Part shown: one piece after another, positions 33,394 through 41,697 of the stretch | Layout: each line of letters begins with the position of its first letter | How positions within the stretch are numbered: the stretch's first letter is position 1 | DNA from: an uncultured delta proteobacterium | GTDB taxonomy: Bacteria > Myxococcota_A > Polyangia > Polyangiales > Polyangiaceae | Length of the DNA stretch: 59,063 bases | Reading direction: 5' to 3' | NCBI GenBank assembly: GCA_903892415.1 | Contig: CAITIQ010000107.1 | Location: 1-59,063 of the forward strand | Notes under the pieces: generated by a model | Seen by the model: the letters and a program-made list of their open reading frames with translations, nothing else | Databases searched by the model: none | Told to the model about the DNA's origin: nothing | Program-made: the position numbers and the translations under genes

Positions 33394-35286
33394 TCAGAAG
33401 CCCGGATCAGGGGTCTTTTTCAGCGGCTTGCCAGCCGGCTTACCGACCTTGGCGGAGGGCGTAGAGCTAGGCTCGGAGGCTGCGGCGCTCACCTGCGCTG
33501 AAGGTTGAGGCTCGGGTTCGGCGTTGGAGGTCGTTGCGGTTGCTGCCGTCGTCGAGACGCTGCTTGGCGAAAGGAGAGGGGAAGGCGTTTCAGCAACCTG
33601 GCTCGTCACGGTGGGCGTAGCTTCAGCGGGCTGGGAGACTGGGCTTGCTGCGGGCTCCGAAGACTTGACTGCGCGCAGGGTCAAGGCAGCGTAGGTACCC
33701 ACGCCCAAGCTGCCCGCGATCAACGCGGCGATCGCCAGCCAAGCCGCTCCGCTGCGCTTTTGCACGCGCGCCGGCCCGACGGCCCCCGCGAAGGTAGGTT
33801 GGGAGACCGAACCGGAAGGTAAGGCGTTCGGCTGCGACGCGAAGCTCGGCTGCGAGCCGAAGTTTGGTTGCGAGGGCTGCGCGCCAAAGTTCGGCTGTGA
33901 GGGCTGCGAGGTGAAGCCCGGCTGCGAAGCGAGCCCCGGCGGCATGGGCTGCGAGGTGAAGCCCGGCTGCGACGCGAAACCCGGCTGCGAGGGCTGCGAA
34001 GCGAAGCCCGGCTGCGAGAGCGAAGAGCCGGAATTCGGCTGCGACGCGAAGCCCTGTTGCGACGTGGAGCCCGCTTGCGAAGGCTGCGAAGCGAAGCCCG
34101 GGTGCGAACTGAAGCCCGGCTGCGAGCCAAAGCCCGGCTGCGAGCCAAAGCCCGGTTGCGAGGTGAAGCCCGGTGCCCCCGAAAAACGAACGCCTGGCCC
34201 GTGCGGCATCGGCGAGATCACCGCCGTCCCGTTCTCGAGCGCCATCTCACGCAAGTTGCGCGGCTGGTTGACCGAGACCGAAAGCAGGTCCGCATCGGTG
34301 AGGATGGCGATGGTTTGCGCCTCACCGCCCTCGGGCTCGGACCCTTCACGAGGCTGAACGACGTCCCCCAAACGCGAGCGCCGGAGCGCCGCCTCTCCGC
34401 GTCGGCTGGGCTGTCGCACCGCGGCTTCGGTGGGCTCGGCGAAGGCCGCGAGCGCCTCGGCCATTTCATCCGCCGTTTGGAAGCGGTGCTCCCGCTCGGG
34501 GGCGCAGGCCTTCTTGATGATCGCGCAAAAGGCCTCTGGCAACGTAGGCACCAGACTGCGCGGATCCGGAAACGGCTCGTACGCGACCTTGAACAACAGC
34601 TCGGCGAAATTGGCGCCCTTACGCGGCACCTGACCGGTCACAGCCTCGAACAGGATCACCCCAACGCCGTAAAGATCGCTCGTGGCGTTGACCGCGTGCG
34701 AGGCCCGCAAATGCTCAGGGCTCATGTAGTTGGGCGAGCCAAGCACGGTCCCGGTCTTCGTCTGCGCGCCCTCACTCTCACTGAACTTGGAGATGCCGAA
34801 ATCCAAGATCTTCACGAAGTCTACGAAGCCGCGATGCGCCTTCGAAAGGAAGATGTTGTCCGGCTTGAGGTCGCGGTGAACGACGCCTGCTTCGTGTGCG
34901 GCGGCGAGCCCCTCGAGCAGCTGCAACACGAGCCCCGAGATCTCGGGCACAGACATGCGCTTCTGTCGCGCGAGGCGGGCGCGCAGGCTCTCCCCATCGA
35001 GATACTCCATCACGATGTAGCGTTCGCCCGCGGGCGTCATGCCCAGGTCGAACACCTCGACGATGTGCTCATTGCCAATCTTCCCGGCGGCTCGCGCTTC
35101 CTTGTCGAAGCGGTCGGCCATCTCGGCGACGGCGCTGGCGGCGGCGTGCAGCAGTTTGATCGCCACCACCTTCTCGACGCGCAGGTGCTCGCCAGCGTAG
35201 ACGGCTCCCATTCCGCCCTCTCCAAGCTTGCGCAGGATGCGGTACTTCCCGTCGAGGATCTCGCCCACTCTGGGCGCGGAGGCCAT
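33394..35286 (-). CDS. Transmembrane Ser/Thr kinase with SQPGF-repeat linker
   Basis: The 630-residue protein starts at ATG 35286. Its kinase domain (about 15-285) has glycine loop GEGGMG, Lys44, HRD at 137-139, KPDN, canonical DFG at 162-164, and SPNYMSPE. A linker with the short segment AQTIAILTDADLL follows. Residues about 370-498 are a low-complexity array of FxSQPGF-type repeats rich in Ser, Gln, Pro, Gly and Phe. A single membrane helix (about 513-537) precedes a Ser/Thr/Pro/Ala-rich extracytoplasmic tail with no recognisable sensor. The kinase is on the cytoplasmic side. It heads the operon kinase-aat-regulator and is divergent from the TPR/PEGA gene at 35422. Confidence 0.93.
   Translation of the reverse strand: MASAPRVGEILDGKYRILRKLGEGGMGAVYAGEHLRVEKVVAIKLLHAAASAVAEMADRFDKEARAAGKIGNEHIVEVFDLGMTPAGERYIVMEYLDGESLRARLARQKRMSVPEISGLVLQLLEGLAAAHEAGVVHRDLKPDNIFLSKAHRGFVDFVKILDFGISKFSESEGAQTKTGTVLGSPNYMSPEHLRASHAVNATSDLYGVGVILFEAVTGQVPRKGANFAELLFKVAYEPFPDPRSLVPTLPEAFCAIIKKACAPEREHRFQTADEMAEALAAFAEPTEAAVRQPSRRGEAALRRSRLGDVVQPREGSEPEGGEAQTIAILTDADLLSVSVNQPRNLREMALENGTAVISPMPHGPGVRFSGAPGFTSQPGFGSQPGFGSQPGFSSHPGFASQPSQAGSTSQQGFASQPNSGSSLSQPGFASQPSQPGFASQPGFTSQPMPPGLASQPGFTSQPSQPNFGAQPSQPNFGSQPSFASQPNALPSGSVSQPTFAGAVGPARVQKRSGAAWLAIAALIAGSLGVGTYAALTLRAVKSSEPAASPVSQPAEATPTVTSQVAETPSPLLSPSSVSTTAATATTSNAEPEPQPSAQVSAAASEPSSTPSAKVGKPAGKPLKKTPDPGF
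33793..34179 (-). repeat. Degenerate repeat array encoding the (F)xSQPGF linker
   Basis: About 129 codons of the kinase gene consist of degenerate 15- to 18-base units encoding (T/A/G)SQPGF, SQPSQPNFG and similar pieces. Units vary in sequence, so this is an older, drifted array than the perfect 18-bp arrays. The opposite strand stays open over much of the array, producing Cys/Lys/Glu-rich false frames. Confidence 0.85.
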
Positions 35287-35421
35287 CGCTCCACGGTAGC
35301 AGCGAACGCAGGCGATGTCTCTTTCCCGAGAACCCGGGCGCGAGGGTTGGGATCGGCGGCTTCGCGCCAGGCGGCCAGAAAAAACTCTTGGTCGGGCTCA
35401 GCTTCGCTACGCTGCGCCTCG

Positions 35422-36447
35422 ATGGATGCCAGCCGGCCGATCGTACTTTTCCTTGCGGCTTTCGCTCTTGCCCTCGCGCCGGCTGAAGCCGTGTGGGCGC
35501 AGCCCAAGCCCAAGCCCGCGGTCGAGCCTTCGGCGAAGGATCAAGCGCGCGTGTTGTTCGAAAAAGGCACCACCGCGCTCGGAGACAAGGATTTCAAGAC
35601 AGCTGCGCAGCTGTTGAGCGAAGCCGAGGGCCTGTTCCACGCGCCCACCACGCTCTACTACCTTGGGACCGCGCAAATGGAGCTCGGCCTCTTGCTCGAG
35701 GCGCAGGCGAGTTTCAAACGCGTTGCGGAGGAGAAGCTAAGCCCCAAGGCCAGTGACGCCTTCAAGAAGGCTCAAGCGGAGTCGAAGAAGGCCCTGACCG
35801 ATCTGGACGCACGTATCCCGAGCGTGCTCGTCACGGTCGAGCCCGCGGGCAGCCCAGGCGTCACTGTGACGATGAACGGCAAACCGCTCGAGGGCGTCGT
35901 GCTCGGCGAAAAGAGCCGAATCAACCCCGGGAGCTATCAATTCGAAGCCAAAGCCGAGGGCTTGGTGAGCGCCAAGCTCACGGTCGCCGCCGCCGAACGA
36001 ACCACCGCCGACGTGCGGCTAGTGCTTCAGCCCGTTGGCAAGCCGCAGGTAGAACAAGCCGTGATCGTCCAACCGGTTGGTGACGAGTGGCCGGCTGGCC
36101 GGGTCGCCTCGATTCCGATCATGATCACCGGCGGTGCGCTGGCTGTCGCGGGCGGCGTGCTTTTGGGCTTATCGGCGGTGAAGCGGTCAGAGGCGGATGA
36201 CCGCTATGACCAATGCCCCACGTGTGAAGCCGAGGTGACCTCGCTCGATGATCAAGCGACTCTGTTCGGCAATCTTGGTATTGGCTTCGCTGCCGTTGGT
36301 GGGGCCGCCGTGCTCTCGGGCGCGCTCATGTTTGCACTGTTGGGTGAAAGCGGACCAGAGGCGCCAGAAGCAGGCGAGGTCTCGTTCCTGCTTGGCGTTC
36401 CACAGGCGAGCGGGGTCGGGGCAGGGCTGCGCATCCAGCTGCAATAG
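35422..36447 (+). CDS. Exported TPR/PEGA membrane protein (second copy)
   Basis: A start at ATG 35422 gives the signal IVLFLAAFALALAPAEA; the same frame upstream runs antisense through the kinase and has no gene character. The 341-residue product has TPR-like helices (about 35-130, with ALGDKDFKTAAQLLSEAE), a PEGA-like domain (about 135-205, NPGSYQFEAKAEG), and two membrane helices (about 233-254 and 285-308). The loop between the helices contains CPTCEAEV. Architecture and Cys-containing loop match the protein at 5681-6682. It is divergent from a Ser/Thr kinase gene, again a kinase neighbour, which suggests partnership. No catalytic motif is present. Confidence 0.82.
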   Translation: MDASRPIVLFLAAFALALAPAEAVWAQPKPKPAVEPSAKDQARVLFEKGTTALGDKDFKTAAQLLSEAEGLFHAPTTLYYLGTAQMELGLLLEAQASFKRVAEEKLSPKASDAFKKAQAESKKALTDLDARIPSVLVTVEPAGSPGVTVTMNGKPLEGVVLGEKSRINPGSYQFEAKAEGLVSAKLTVAAAERTTADVRLVLQPVGKPQVEQAVIVQPVGDEWPAGRVASIPIMITGGALAVAGGVLLGLSAVKRSEADDRYDQCPTCEAEVTSLDDQATLFGNLGIGFAAVGGAAVLSGALMFALLGESGPEAPEAGEVSFLLGVPQASGVGAGLRIQLQ

Positions 36448-36489
36448 CGCACCGTGAACGCCCTCCCTCCGAGCGGCACCCAAGCTCGT

Positions 36490-37113
36490 ATGCGGTTCGG
36501 TTTCTTCGCCTGCTTCTTCGCTCTCGGTTGCGCCGCTGCGCACGATGGCGCGGTCGATCCCAGCGTTCGCTTCGTGCCGCTGGCCCCAGACCCCGCGTCC
36601 GTCGCGAGCTCTCCGCCTGTCTCTCCTCCAGCGTCGTCCCCAGCCGTGAGCGCTGCGCCTGCGGCACCATCAATCGCGGCGAGCGCTGGTCCAATCGCCC
36701 TCCCAACGTCAAGCGCGGCTGCACCCACGCTCGCGTCTGTTGGCTCAGGCTCGGCTCCAGTCGCCGGACCTTCGCCCACGCCGGATGAAGAGGAAGACGG
36801 TGCTGTGGACTTTGAAGAGAGCGGCAGCCTCTCCGGGCCGCAGCGCGCGTTGATGAAGGTGCTCGGACGTTGCTTCGTTCGTGCGCTCGATCGCGGCGAA
36901 GAGTCGAGCGGCGCGTTGTGGGTGCAGCTCTCGGTGGCCGGGGATGGTCATGTGGAGACGGTCCTGCTCGCCGAAGGCTTTTCTCCCTACGTCAAAACGT
37001 GCGCCTCCCCGAAGCTCAAGTCGTTGTCCTTCCCAGAAAGTCCAGAGGACCTGCGCACCCTCCGCTTCCCGATCAATGAATTAGCTGCCGAGTCACGCGA
37101 ACCCGAGAACTGA
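36490..37113 (+). CDS. Lipoprotein with Ala/Ser/Pro linker and AgmX/TonB-like C-terminal domain
   Basis: Starting at ATG 36490, the signal ends FFALGC. A stretch of about 75 Ala/Ser/Pro residues follows, then an acidic EEEDGAVDFEES. The C-terminal 85 residues read like the domain at the end of AgmX/PglI and TonB-like proteins: MKVLGRCFVRA, then GALWVQLSVAGDGHVETV, KTCASPKLKSLSFPES, then LRFPI. An in-frame GTG at 36454 would add 12 residues. The domain is typically envelope-associated in myxobacteria; partner unknown. It follows the TPR/PEGA gene closely on the same strand. Confidence 0.72.
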   Translation: MRFGFFACFFALGCAAAHDGAVDPSVRFVPLAPDPASVASSPPVSPPASSPAVSAAPAAPSIAASAGPIALPTSSAAAPTLASVGSGSAPVAGPSPTPDEEEDGAVDFEESGSLSGPQRALMKVLGRCFVRALDRGEESSGALWVQLSVAGDGHVETVLLAEGFSPYVKTCASPKLKSLSFPESPEDLRTLRFPINELAAESREPEN

Positions 37114-37120
37114 GCGCGGC

Positions 37121-37906
37121 TCACCCGCCGGGCCCCTCGTCCTCGAGACTTAGCCGCACTTCGGCGGTGAGAACTCCCATCGGGCCAAAGCTCCTCTCGA
37201 TCATGAAGCCTCCGCCTGGGCCAACGGCGGCCAGCGTGCTCGCCCGCGTACCGTATTGAGCGCCGAGCACGAAGGCGGCCGAGAGTCGGCGCTCGAGCTC
37301 CAAGGGCACGCCGGTCGCCGGCAGCTCGGCGTCGCTCGCTATCGCTGTATCTGCGAGCCAGTCGAGGAAACGAGCTTCAGGCGGTTGAGCTGCCGCCACG
37401 GCCTCGCTCAGCTGCTTTCCGAGCCGCTGCACCTTGGGCCATGGCTCGCCGAGCCGACCGTTGGACAAGGTCCATATCCCTCTCGTAAGGCGCTGCGCCG
37501 AGCCGGCAGTGCCTGCTTCCCCAGCAGCGTCGCGAACGTAATGAGCCGAGGTCAGATCTCCTACCAACAGGTTGAAAGAGGAGGTCTGCTCGGCCGTACG
37601 CGCGACGTTCTGCGCATAGTCCTCCGCGGCGATCGTCCCGCGTAGATAGTCTGCGACGAGGGCGCCACGAGAAGCTCCGTCTTTGCGGGCCTCGGGGTGG
37701 CGTAGGTTGGTGACCGCAGCAAATCGCCCCGAGCGGGTCAGCCCCAGCCAGCCGCCGCCTCGCTCGAGGTCGCGACCGCCGAACACGAGGGGTTGGTTGC
37801 TCCAGCGGCCAAGCGGCGCGCTGGGGCGCGCAAAGAACTCATCCCGATTGCCCAGTAAAACCACCGGGAAGTCGGCATAAACATCAAAGGCTAGGCTGAT
37901 AAGACA
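37121..37906 (-). CDS. NRDE/TANGO2 family protein
   Basis: The protein begins MCLISLAFDV, the usual start of the family. The hallmark N-R-D-E follows (VVLLGNRDEFFARP), then GRDLERGGGWLGLTRSGRFAAVTNLR and a C-terminal half typical in length (261 residues in all). I choose 37906 because Cys2 is conserved near the N-terminus in this family; upstream residues are unlike it. Eukaryotic members (TANGO2) affect heme and membrane trafficking; bacterial function is unknown. It starts 4 bases after the lipoprotein gene at 37911, so it is in the same transcript. Confidence 0.93.
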   Translation of the reverse strand, partial: CLISLAFDVYADFPVVLLGNRDEFFARPSAPLGRWSNQPLVFGGRDLERGGGWLGLTRSGRFAAVTNLRHPEARKDGASRGALVADYLRGTIAAEDYAQNVARTAEQTSSFNLLVGDLTSAHYVRDAAGEAGTAGSAQRLTRGIWTLSNGRLGEPWPKVQRLGKQLSEAVAAAQPPEARFLDWLADTAIASDAELPATGVPLELERRLSAAFVLGAQYGTRASTLAAVGPGGGFMIERSFGPMGVLTAEVRLSLEDEGPGG

Positions 37907-37910
37907 CATG

Positions 37911-39014
37911 CTACAGATCGAAGAACTCGTCGACTCCGTCGGCTTCGACCGCAATCCCGAAAAGCCGCCCTTGTTCGCGGTCAGCCACGTACATCACGTG
38001 CCTGGCGAAGCCCCCTACGCCCCGGCCCCACTTGATGTTTGGTATCCAGCCCGAAGGCAGGTCCACGATCTTGCTGACCACTCCTCCCGATGTAATGCGG
38101 TATACGTTGCCACTGACGTACTCTGCAGCATAAACGTTGCCACATTTGTCGACCCCCAACCCGTCAATGCCGCCTCCCTCGAATTCCTCCGCAGGGACGA
38201 ACAACGAAGCCGTTCCAGGTTGTCCCGGTGTCGGTTGCACTACCTTGTAGATAAGCTCTTCATTGTAACTGCCTACATAAAATACGGTGGGATCTTCTGT
38301 GAAGGCGATGCCATTGGGGTGGGTGACTTCGACTACCACTGTGAACGCGCCGGTGTTTGGGTGGACCCGCAGCACGCGGCCACCATTGTCTTCAGCAACA
38401 TAGAGGAACCCGTCCGGCCCGACGTCAATGCCATTAGGGTAATCAAGCCCCCCGAGCAATACGCTTGTAGCGCCGTCGGGGAACGCTCGCTTCAACGCGT
38501 TATTCTCCACGTCGCACACCACCACCGAGTCGTCCGGCAGCGCCACTATCCCAGCCGAGTCGTACGCGAAGCTCGGGATCCACAGGGAAACCTCCCCGGT
38601 CTTCTTCGTGCGTATGAGGTTCCCGTCTTCATCCACGCTCACGTGATTGCCCAGCGAATCAAAGGCGAAGTCCTCTGCCGGCGTGAAGCCTTGCGGCGCT
38701 TCGTACGCAACTGGGTAGGATGGCAACATCGAGCACTCCACCGGGCCGCTACCACCGAGGCTACCTGCGCCCTCACCGCCGAGCCCGCCGACGCCAATCC
38801 CTCCACCCCCGACGGGAGCTCCGCCGTTGCTGACGCCGCCGGCAGCTCCCGAGCCACCTCCGCCGTCGGCTGCCACTCCGCCACCGCCTGCTGGTCCGCC
38901 GCCCTTGGGCTCATCCCGGTCAGCTCCTCGCCGCATCCTGGACGTGCACGCGAGGGCACAGACGCAGCTCAATAGCGCAAAGGAAACCCAGCCATGGCGA
39001 AGCAAAGTAGTCAC
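37911..39014 (-). CDS. Lipoprotein with SMP-30/NHL-like beta-propeller
   Basis: A signal ends in VCALAC (lipobox) and is followed by a long Gly/Ala linker. From about residue 110 the sequence has propeller motifs characteristic of gluconolactonase/SMP-30 and NHL proteins: WIPSFAYDSAGIVALPDDSVVV, YPNGIDVGPDGFLYVAEDNG, and GIDGLGVDKCGNVYAAEY. The latter repeats place the calcium and substrate residues. A lactonase or sugar-binding role at the surface is possible; catalytic residues cannot be fixed by eye. It lies upstream of the NRDE gene and is divergent from the FAD oxidase gene at 39126, which acts on a related kind of substrate. Confidence 0.82.
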   Translation of the reverse strand: MTTLLRHGWVSFALLSCVCALACTSRMRRGADRDEPKGGGPAGGGGVAADGGGGSGAAGGVSNGGAPVGGGGIGVGGLGGEGAGSLGGSGPVECSMLPSYPVAYEAPQGFTPAEDFAFDSLGNHVSVDEDGNLIRTKKTGEVSLWIPSFAYDSAGIVALPDDSVVVCDVENNALKRAFPDGATSVLLGGLDYPNGIDVGPDGFLYVAEDNGGRVLRVHPNTGAFTVVVEVTHPNGIAFTEDPTVFYVGSYNEELIYKVVQPTPGQPGTASLFVPAEEFEGGGIDGLGVDKCGNVYAAEYVSGNVYRITSGGVVSKIVDLPSGWIPNIKWGRGVGGFARHVMYVADREQGRLFGIAVEADGVDEFFDL

Positions 39015-39125
39015 GACAGCCTTTCGTCCGGCCTTCGGCTGCCGGGATGATAACGTCCAAGCTACGGCCTCTCCTGGGCGTACTCAAGTGGACGCCGCTT
39101 CCCACTCCACGCTTTCGTCAAACCC

Positions 39126-40406
39126 ATGAAGCTTCACAACTTCGGCCAAACTTGGAGCTTCTCCCCCGGCGAACTGCTGCAGCCCCGCAACGAACGAGAG
39201 ATCGCTGACGCCGTTTCTTTGGCACGCAAAGTCCGCGTGGTGGGCTCGGCCCACTCCTGGTCCCGCGGCATTGTCACAGACCATACCCTGCTCTCGCTCG
39301 ATCGGATGAATCGCATCCTCCACGTCGACCGAGCGGCGCTGCATGTGACTGTCCAGGCCGGCATCAAGCTCAAGGACCTGATTGCGCAGTTGGCCAAGCT
39401 CGGTCTTGCGCTCTCCAACTTGGGCTCGATCGCCGATCAATCCTTGGCGGGCGCCATTGCGACGGGGACCCACGGCTCCGGTAGAAACTTCCGTTGCCTC
39501 GCCGACCAAGTGGAGGCCTTTCGCCTGATCGACGGAGAGGGACGTGAGCGCTGGTTCACGCGAGGGCAGGGGGACTACGAGGCTGCCTTGGTAGGGCTTG
39601 GCTGCTTGGGCGTCGTTTACCAAGTAACGCTCGCGGTGGTGCCTTGCTTTCAGTTGCACGCCATCACGGACTTGGCCCCGTATGATCACGTCGTTGAGCA
39701 ACTAGATACGTATGTAAACGGAGTTGACCACTTCAAGTTCTGGTGGCTGGTCCCAACCAACAAGGTGATCCTCTTTCAGAACCACCGAACGCAGAACCCG
39801 CGCAATGATTCCACGCTAAAGCGCTGGTTCAAAGACGAGTTTCTGGCGGTCTCGGTGTACCGCGCGCTGGTAAAGCTGCAGCGGCTGGATCGAGAACGGC
39901 TCGTCCCCTGGGTCAACGAGCAACTCGGAGAACAGGTGGGCAAACGCTTCGAACGCGTGTGTCAGAGTCATGTTGGCTTTCTCACGCCCACGCCGCCGGT
40001 GCACCGGGAGACCGAGTGGGCCTTTGACTATGCGGACGCCAAGAGCCTCTTGCGGGATTATCGGCAATTGCTCGTGCGCAGTGGTTTTACTTATAATTTC
40101 ATCCAGGAGATACGGTTTACCAAGGCAGATCCCTATTGGCTGAGCCCCGCCTATCAGCGCGATTCAATCTGGTTATCCATGTACAACATGGATCGCGCGG
40201 ATCGCTTTGAGCAGCAACTCCAGCTGTTTGAGCGGTTTGCTCGCGAGCGTGGTGGTCGGCCCCATTGGGGCAAAGAGGCCTCGTTCGACCTCAGCTACTC
40301 GCGCTCGCAGTGGCCGCGGCTCGCTGACTTCTGTGCGCTGCAGCGCCGCTATGATCCCAAGGCGCGCTTCGTCAATGAGTGGGCAGCGCAAGCCCTCGGT
40401 CTGTGA
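39126..40406 (+). CDS. FAD-linked oxidase, D-arabinono-1,4-lactone / L-gulonolactone oxidase-like
   Basis: The 426-residue enzyme has the FAD-binding-4 pattern of aldonolactone oxidases: VVGSAHSWS (the His is the covalent flavin site in relatives), VTVQAGIKLKDLI, LSNLGSIADQSLAGAIATGTHGSG, and FRLIDGEGR. The C-terminal ALO domain has the EIRFTKAD strand and the family-typical RPHWGKEA motif. The reaction expected is oxidation of a sugar-acid lactone using oxygen. No membrane segment or signal is seen. It is divergent from the SMP-30-like lipoprotein. Confidence 0.93.
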   Translation: MKLHNFGQTWSFSPGELLQPRNEREIADAVSLARKVRVVGSAHSWSRGIVTDHTLLSLDRMNRILHVDRAALHVTVQAGIKLKDLIAQLAKLGLALSNLGSIADQSLAGAIATGTHGSGRNFRCLADQVEAFRLIDGEGRERWFTRGQGDYEAALVGLGCLGVVYQVTLAVVPCFQLHAITDLAPYDHVVEQLDTYVNGVDHFKFWWLVPTNKVILFQNHRTQNPRNDSTLKRWFKDEFLAVSVYRALVKLQRLDRERLVPWVNEQLGEQVGKRFERVCQSHVGFLTPTPPVHRETEWAFDYADAKSLLRDYRQLLVRSGFTYNFIQEIRFTKADPYWLSPAYQRDSIWLSMYNMDRADRFEQQLQLFERFARERGGRPHWGKEASFDLSYSRSQWPRLADFCALQRRYDPKARFVNEWAAQALGL

Positions 40407-40453
40407 GCGGGTGTGCTCTGGTCAAGCAGCTGCGCCAATGAGACACTCCACCC

Positions 40454-41044
40454 ATGAAGTCCCTCTTCCTTGCACTCTTCGGCTTGGCGACAGCTGCGTG
40501 TGAAACCAGCGTAACCGACAGTGCCGGAGGGGGAGGTACCGGCGGAGCAGGAGAGGGCGGCTCCGGGGCAAGCAGCTCCAGTTGCTCAGCGCCAGCCGGT
40601 CCACCGGAGTTTGCCCTCGGTACAGGCGAGGATTGCTTCGAGCCGCTGGCCGAGGGCCAGACTCTCAAGTTGCTGGCCGGTCCGCAGGGCGGGTACCACG
40701 TGTGGCTGGCCGTTGGCTGCTCGGACTGTGGTCCTTCGGTCTCCCTTGAATGGTTGGCCGAAGATCCAGCGACCAACGAGCTGCTCGAGGGAGCCTTCTT
40801 TAGTCAGCAGGTCGTTGACTTGAGCGGTGAGTGGCCCTCCGCGGCTGGCCTCGTCGTGGGCATGCCCGGCTCCCAGTATGATGAGCAATCACCGCCGTTG
40901 CCGCCCGGTACGCGCTTTCAGATTCACGTAAAGACCCTGTCGCAGCCAGTGCATGAAGCGGTGGTCGAGGTGGAGGTCGGGGAGATTGAGCAGTGGAACC
41001 CATGCGCCGAGGACCCGAATCACCCGCTTTGTGGTTTTGGCTGA
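40454..41044 (+). CDS. Small lipoprotein with Gly/Ser linker
   Basis: Signal FGLATAAC ends in a lipobox, then GGGGTGGAGEGGSGASSSS. The mature domain of about 140 residues carries Cys residues in CFEPLAEGQ, GCSDCGPS and the end CAEDPNHPLCGFG. Beta strands alternate with acidic loops. No family recognised. It is transcribed toward the formate dehydrogenase genes but is separated from them by 95 bases and probably not part of that operon. Confidence 0.72.
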   Translation: MKSLFLALFGLATAACETSVTDSAGGGGTGGAGEGGSGASSSSCSAPAGPPEFALGTGEDCFEPLAEGQTLKLLAGPQGGYHVWLAVGCSDCGPSVSLEWLAEDPATNELLEGAFFSQQVVDLSGEWPSAAGLVVGMPGSQYDEQSPPLPPGTRFQIHVKTLSQPVHEAVVEVEVGEIEQWNPCAEDPNHPLCGFG

Positions 41045-41139
41045 GCGACCGTTGGGCGGCTGAACAAGGTCGACAAAACCCCTGAGCTGCCGCGCGATCC
41101 GTGCGGGAACTTCGCTCGGAAAGTTATAGGATACCGCCC

Positions 41140-41697
41140 ATGTCAGCCGACCCGATGGGCGTCCCGGAAGTAGGGCCCAAGAAGTTCGAGGACCTTCCTG
41201 CCGCCGAGCAGGAGGTGGTGAAGAGCGCTATCCAGGCGCTGCAGCATCGCCCCGGCGCGCTGCTGCCGATTCTTCACGCTGTGCAGTCCGCCTTGGGCTG
41301 GGTACCGCCGGCTGCCGTTGCGCCCATTGCACGCGCGCTCAACCAATCTCGAGCCGAGGTTCAGGGCGTCCTGTCCTTCTATCACGACTTTCGCAGCGCT
41401 CCGCCCGGCCGTCAGATCATCAAGATCTGTCGGGCCGAGGCCTGTCAGGCGATGGGCGCCGACGAGCTGGTGGCGCACGCCAAGCGCCGGCTCGACGTTG
41501 AGTTCGGTGAAACTCGAGCAGACGGCGCTGTGACATTGGAGCCGGTTTACTGTCTTGGGAACTGCGCCTGCGCGCCGGCGATTACGGTGGACGGCGTGCT
41601 CCATGGGCGCGTGAGTCGTGACCGCTTCGACCAACTTTCGCGCGGCAGCGAGGCGCCGCAGTCTCTAGAGCAGGCACGGTCGGAGCGCCCTTCATGA
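41140..41697 (+). CDS. fdsG: NAD-dependent formate dehydrogenase gamma subunit (NuoE-like)
   Basis: The 185-residue subunit has the NuoE/FdsG layout: a helical N-terminal part (ALLPILHAVQSALGWVP), SFYHDF, and two Cys pairs for one [2Fe-2S] cluster, CRAEAC and CLGNCAC. It passes electrons from formate toward NAD through the FMN subunit. I start at ATG 41140 (MSADPMGV); a farther GTG at 41101 is less likely. The stop overlaps the next start (ATGA). It is first in the operon fdsG-fdsB-fdsA-fdsD. Confidence 0.92.
   Translation: MSADPMGVPEVGPKKFEDLPAAEQEVVKSAIQALQHRPGALLPILHAVQSALGWVPPAAVAPIARALNQSRAEVQGVLSFYHDFRSAPPGRQIIKICRAEACQAMGADELVAHAKRRLDVEFGETRADGAVTLEPVYCLGNCACAPAITVDGVLHGRVSRDRFDQLSRGSEAPQSLEQARSERPS

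Noticed and set aside
34057..35421. Long plus-strand open frame upstream of the TPR/PEGA gene
   Set aside because: It runs antisense through the kinase gene, its Arg/Leu-rich composition reflects the complementary SQPGF repeat array, and the signal peptide only appears at 35422.
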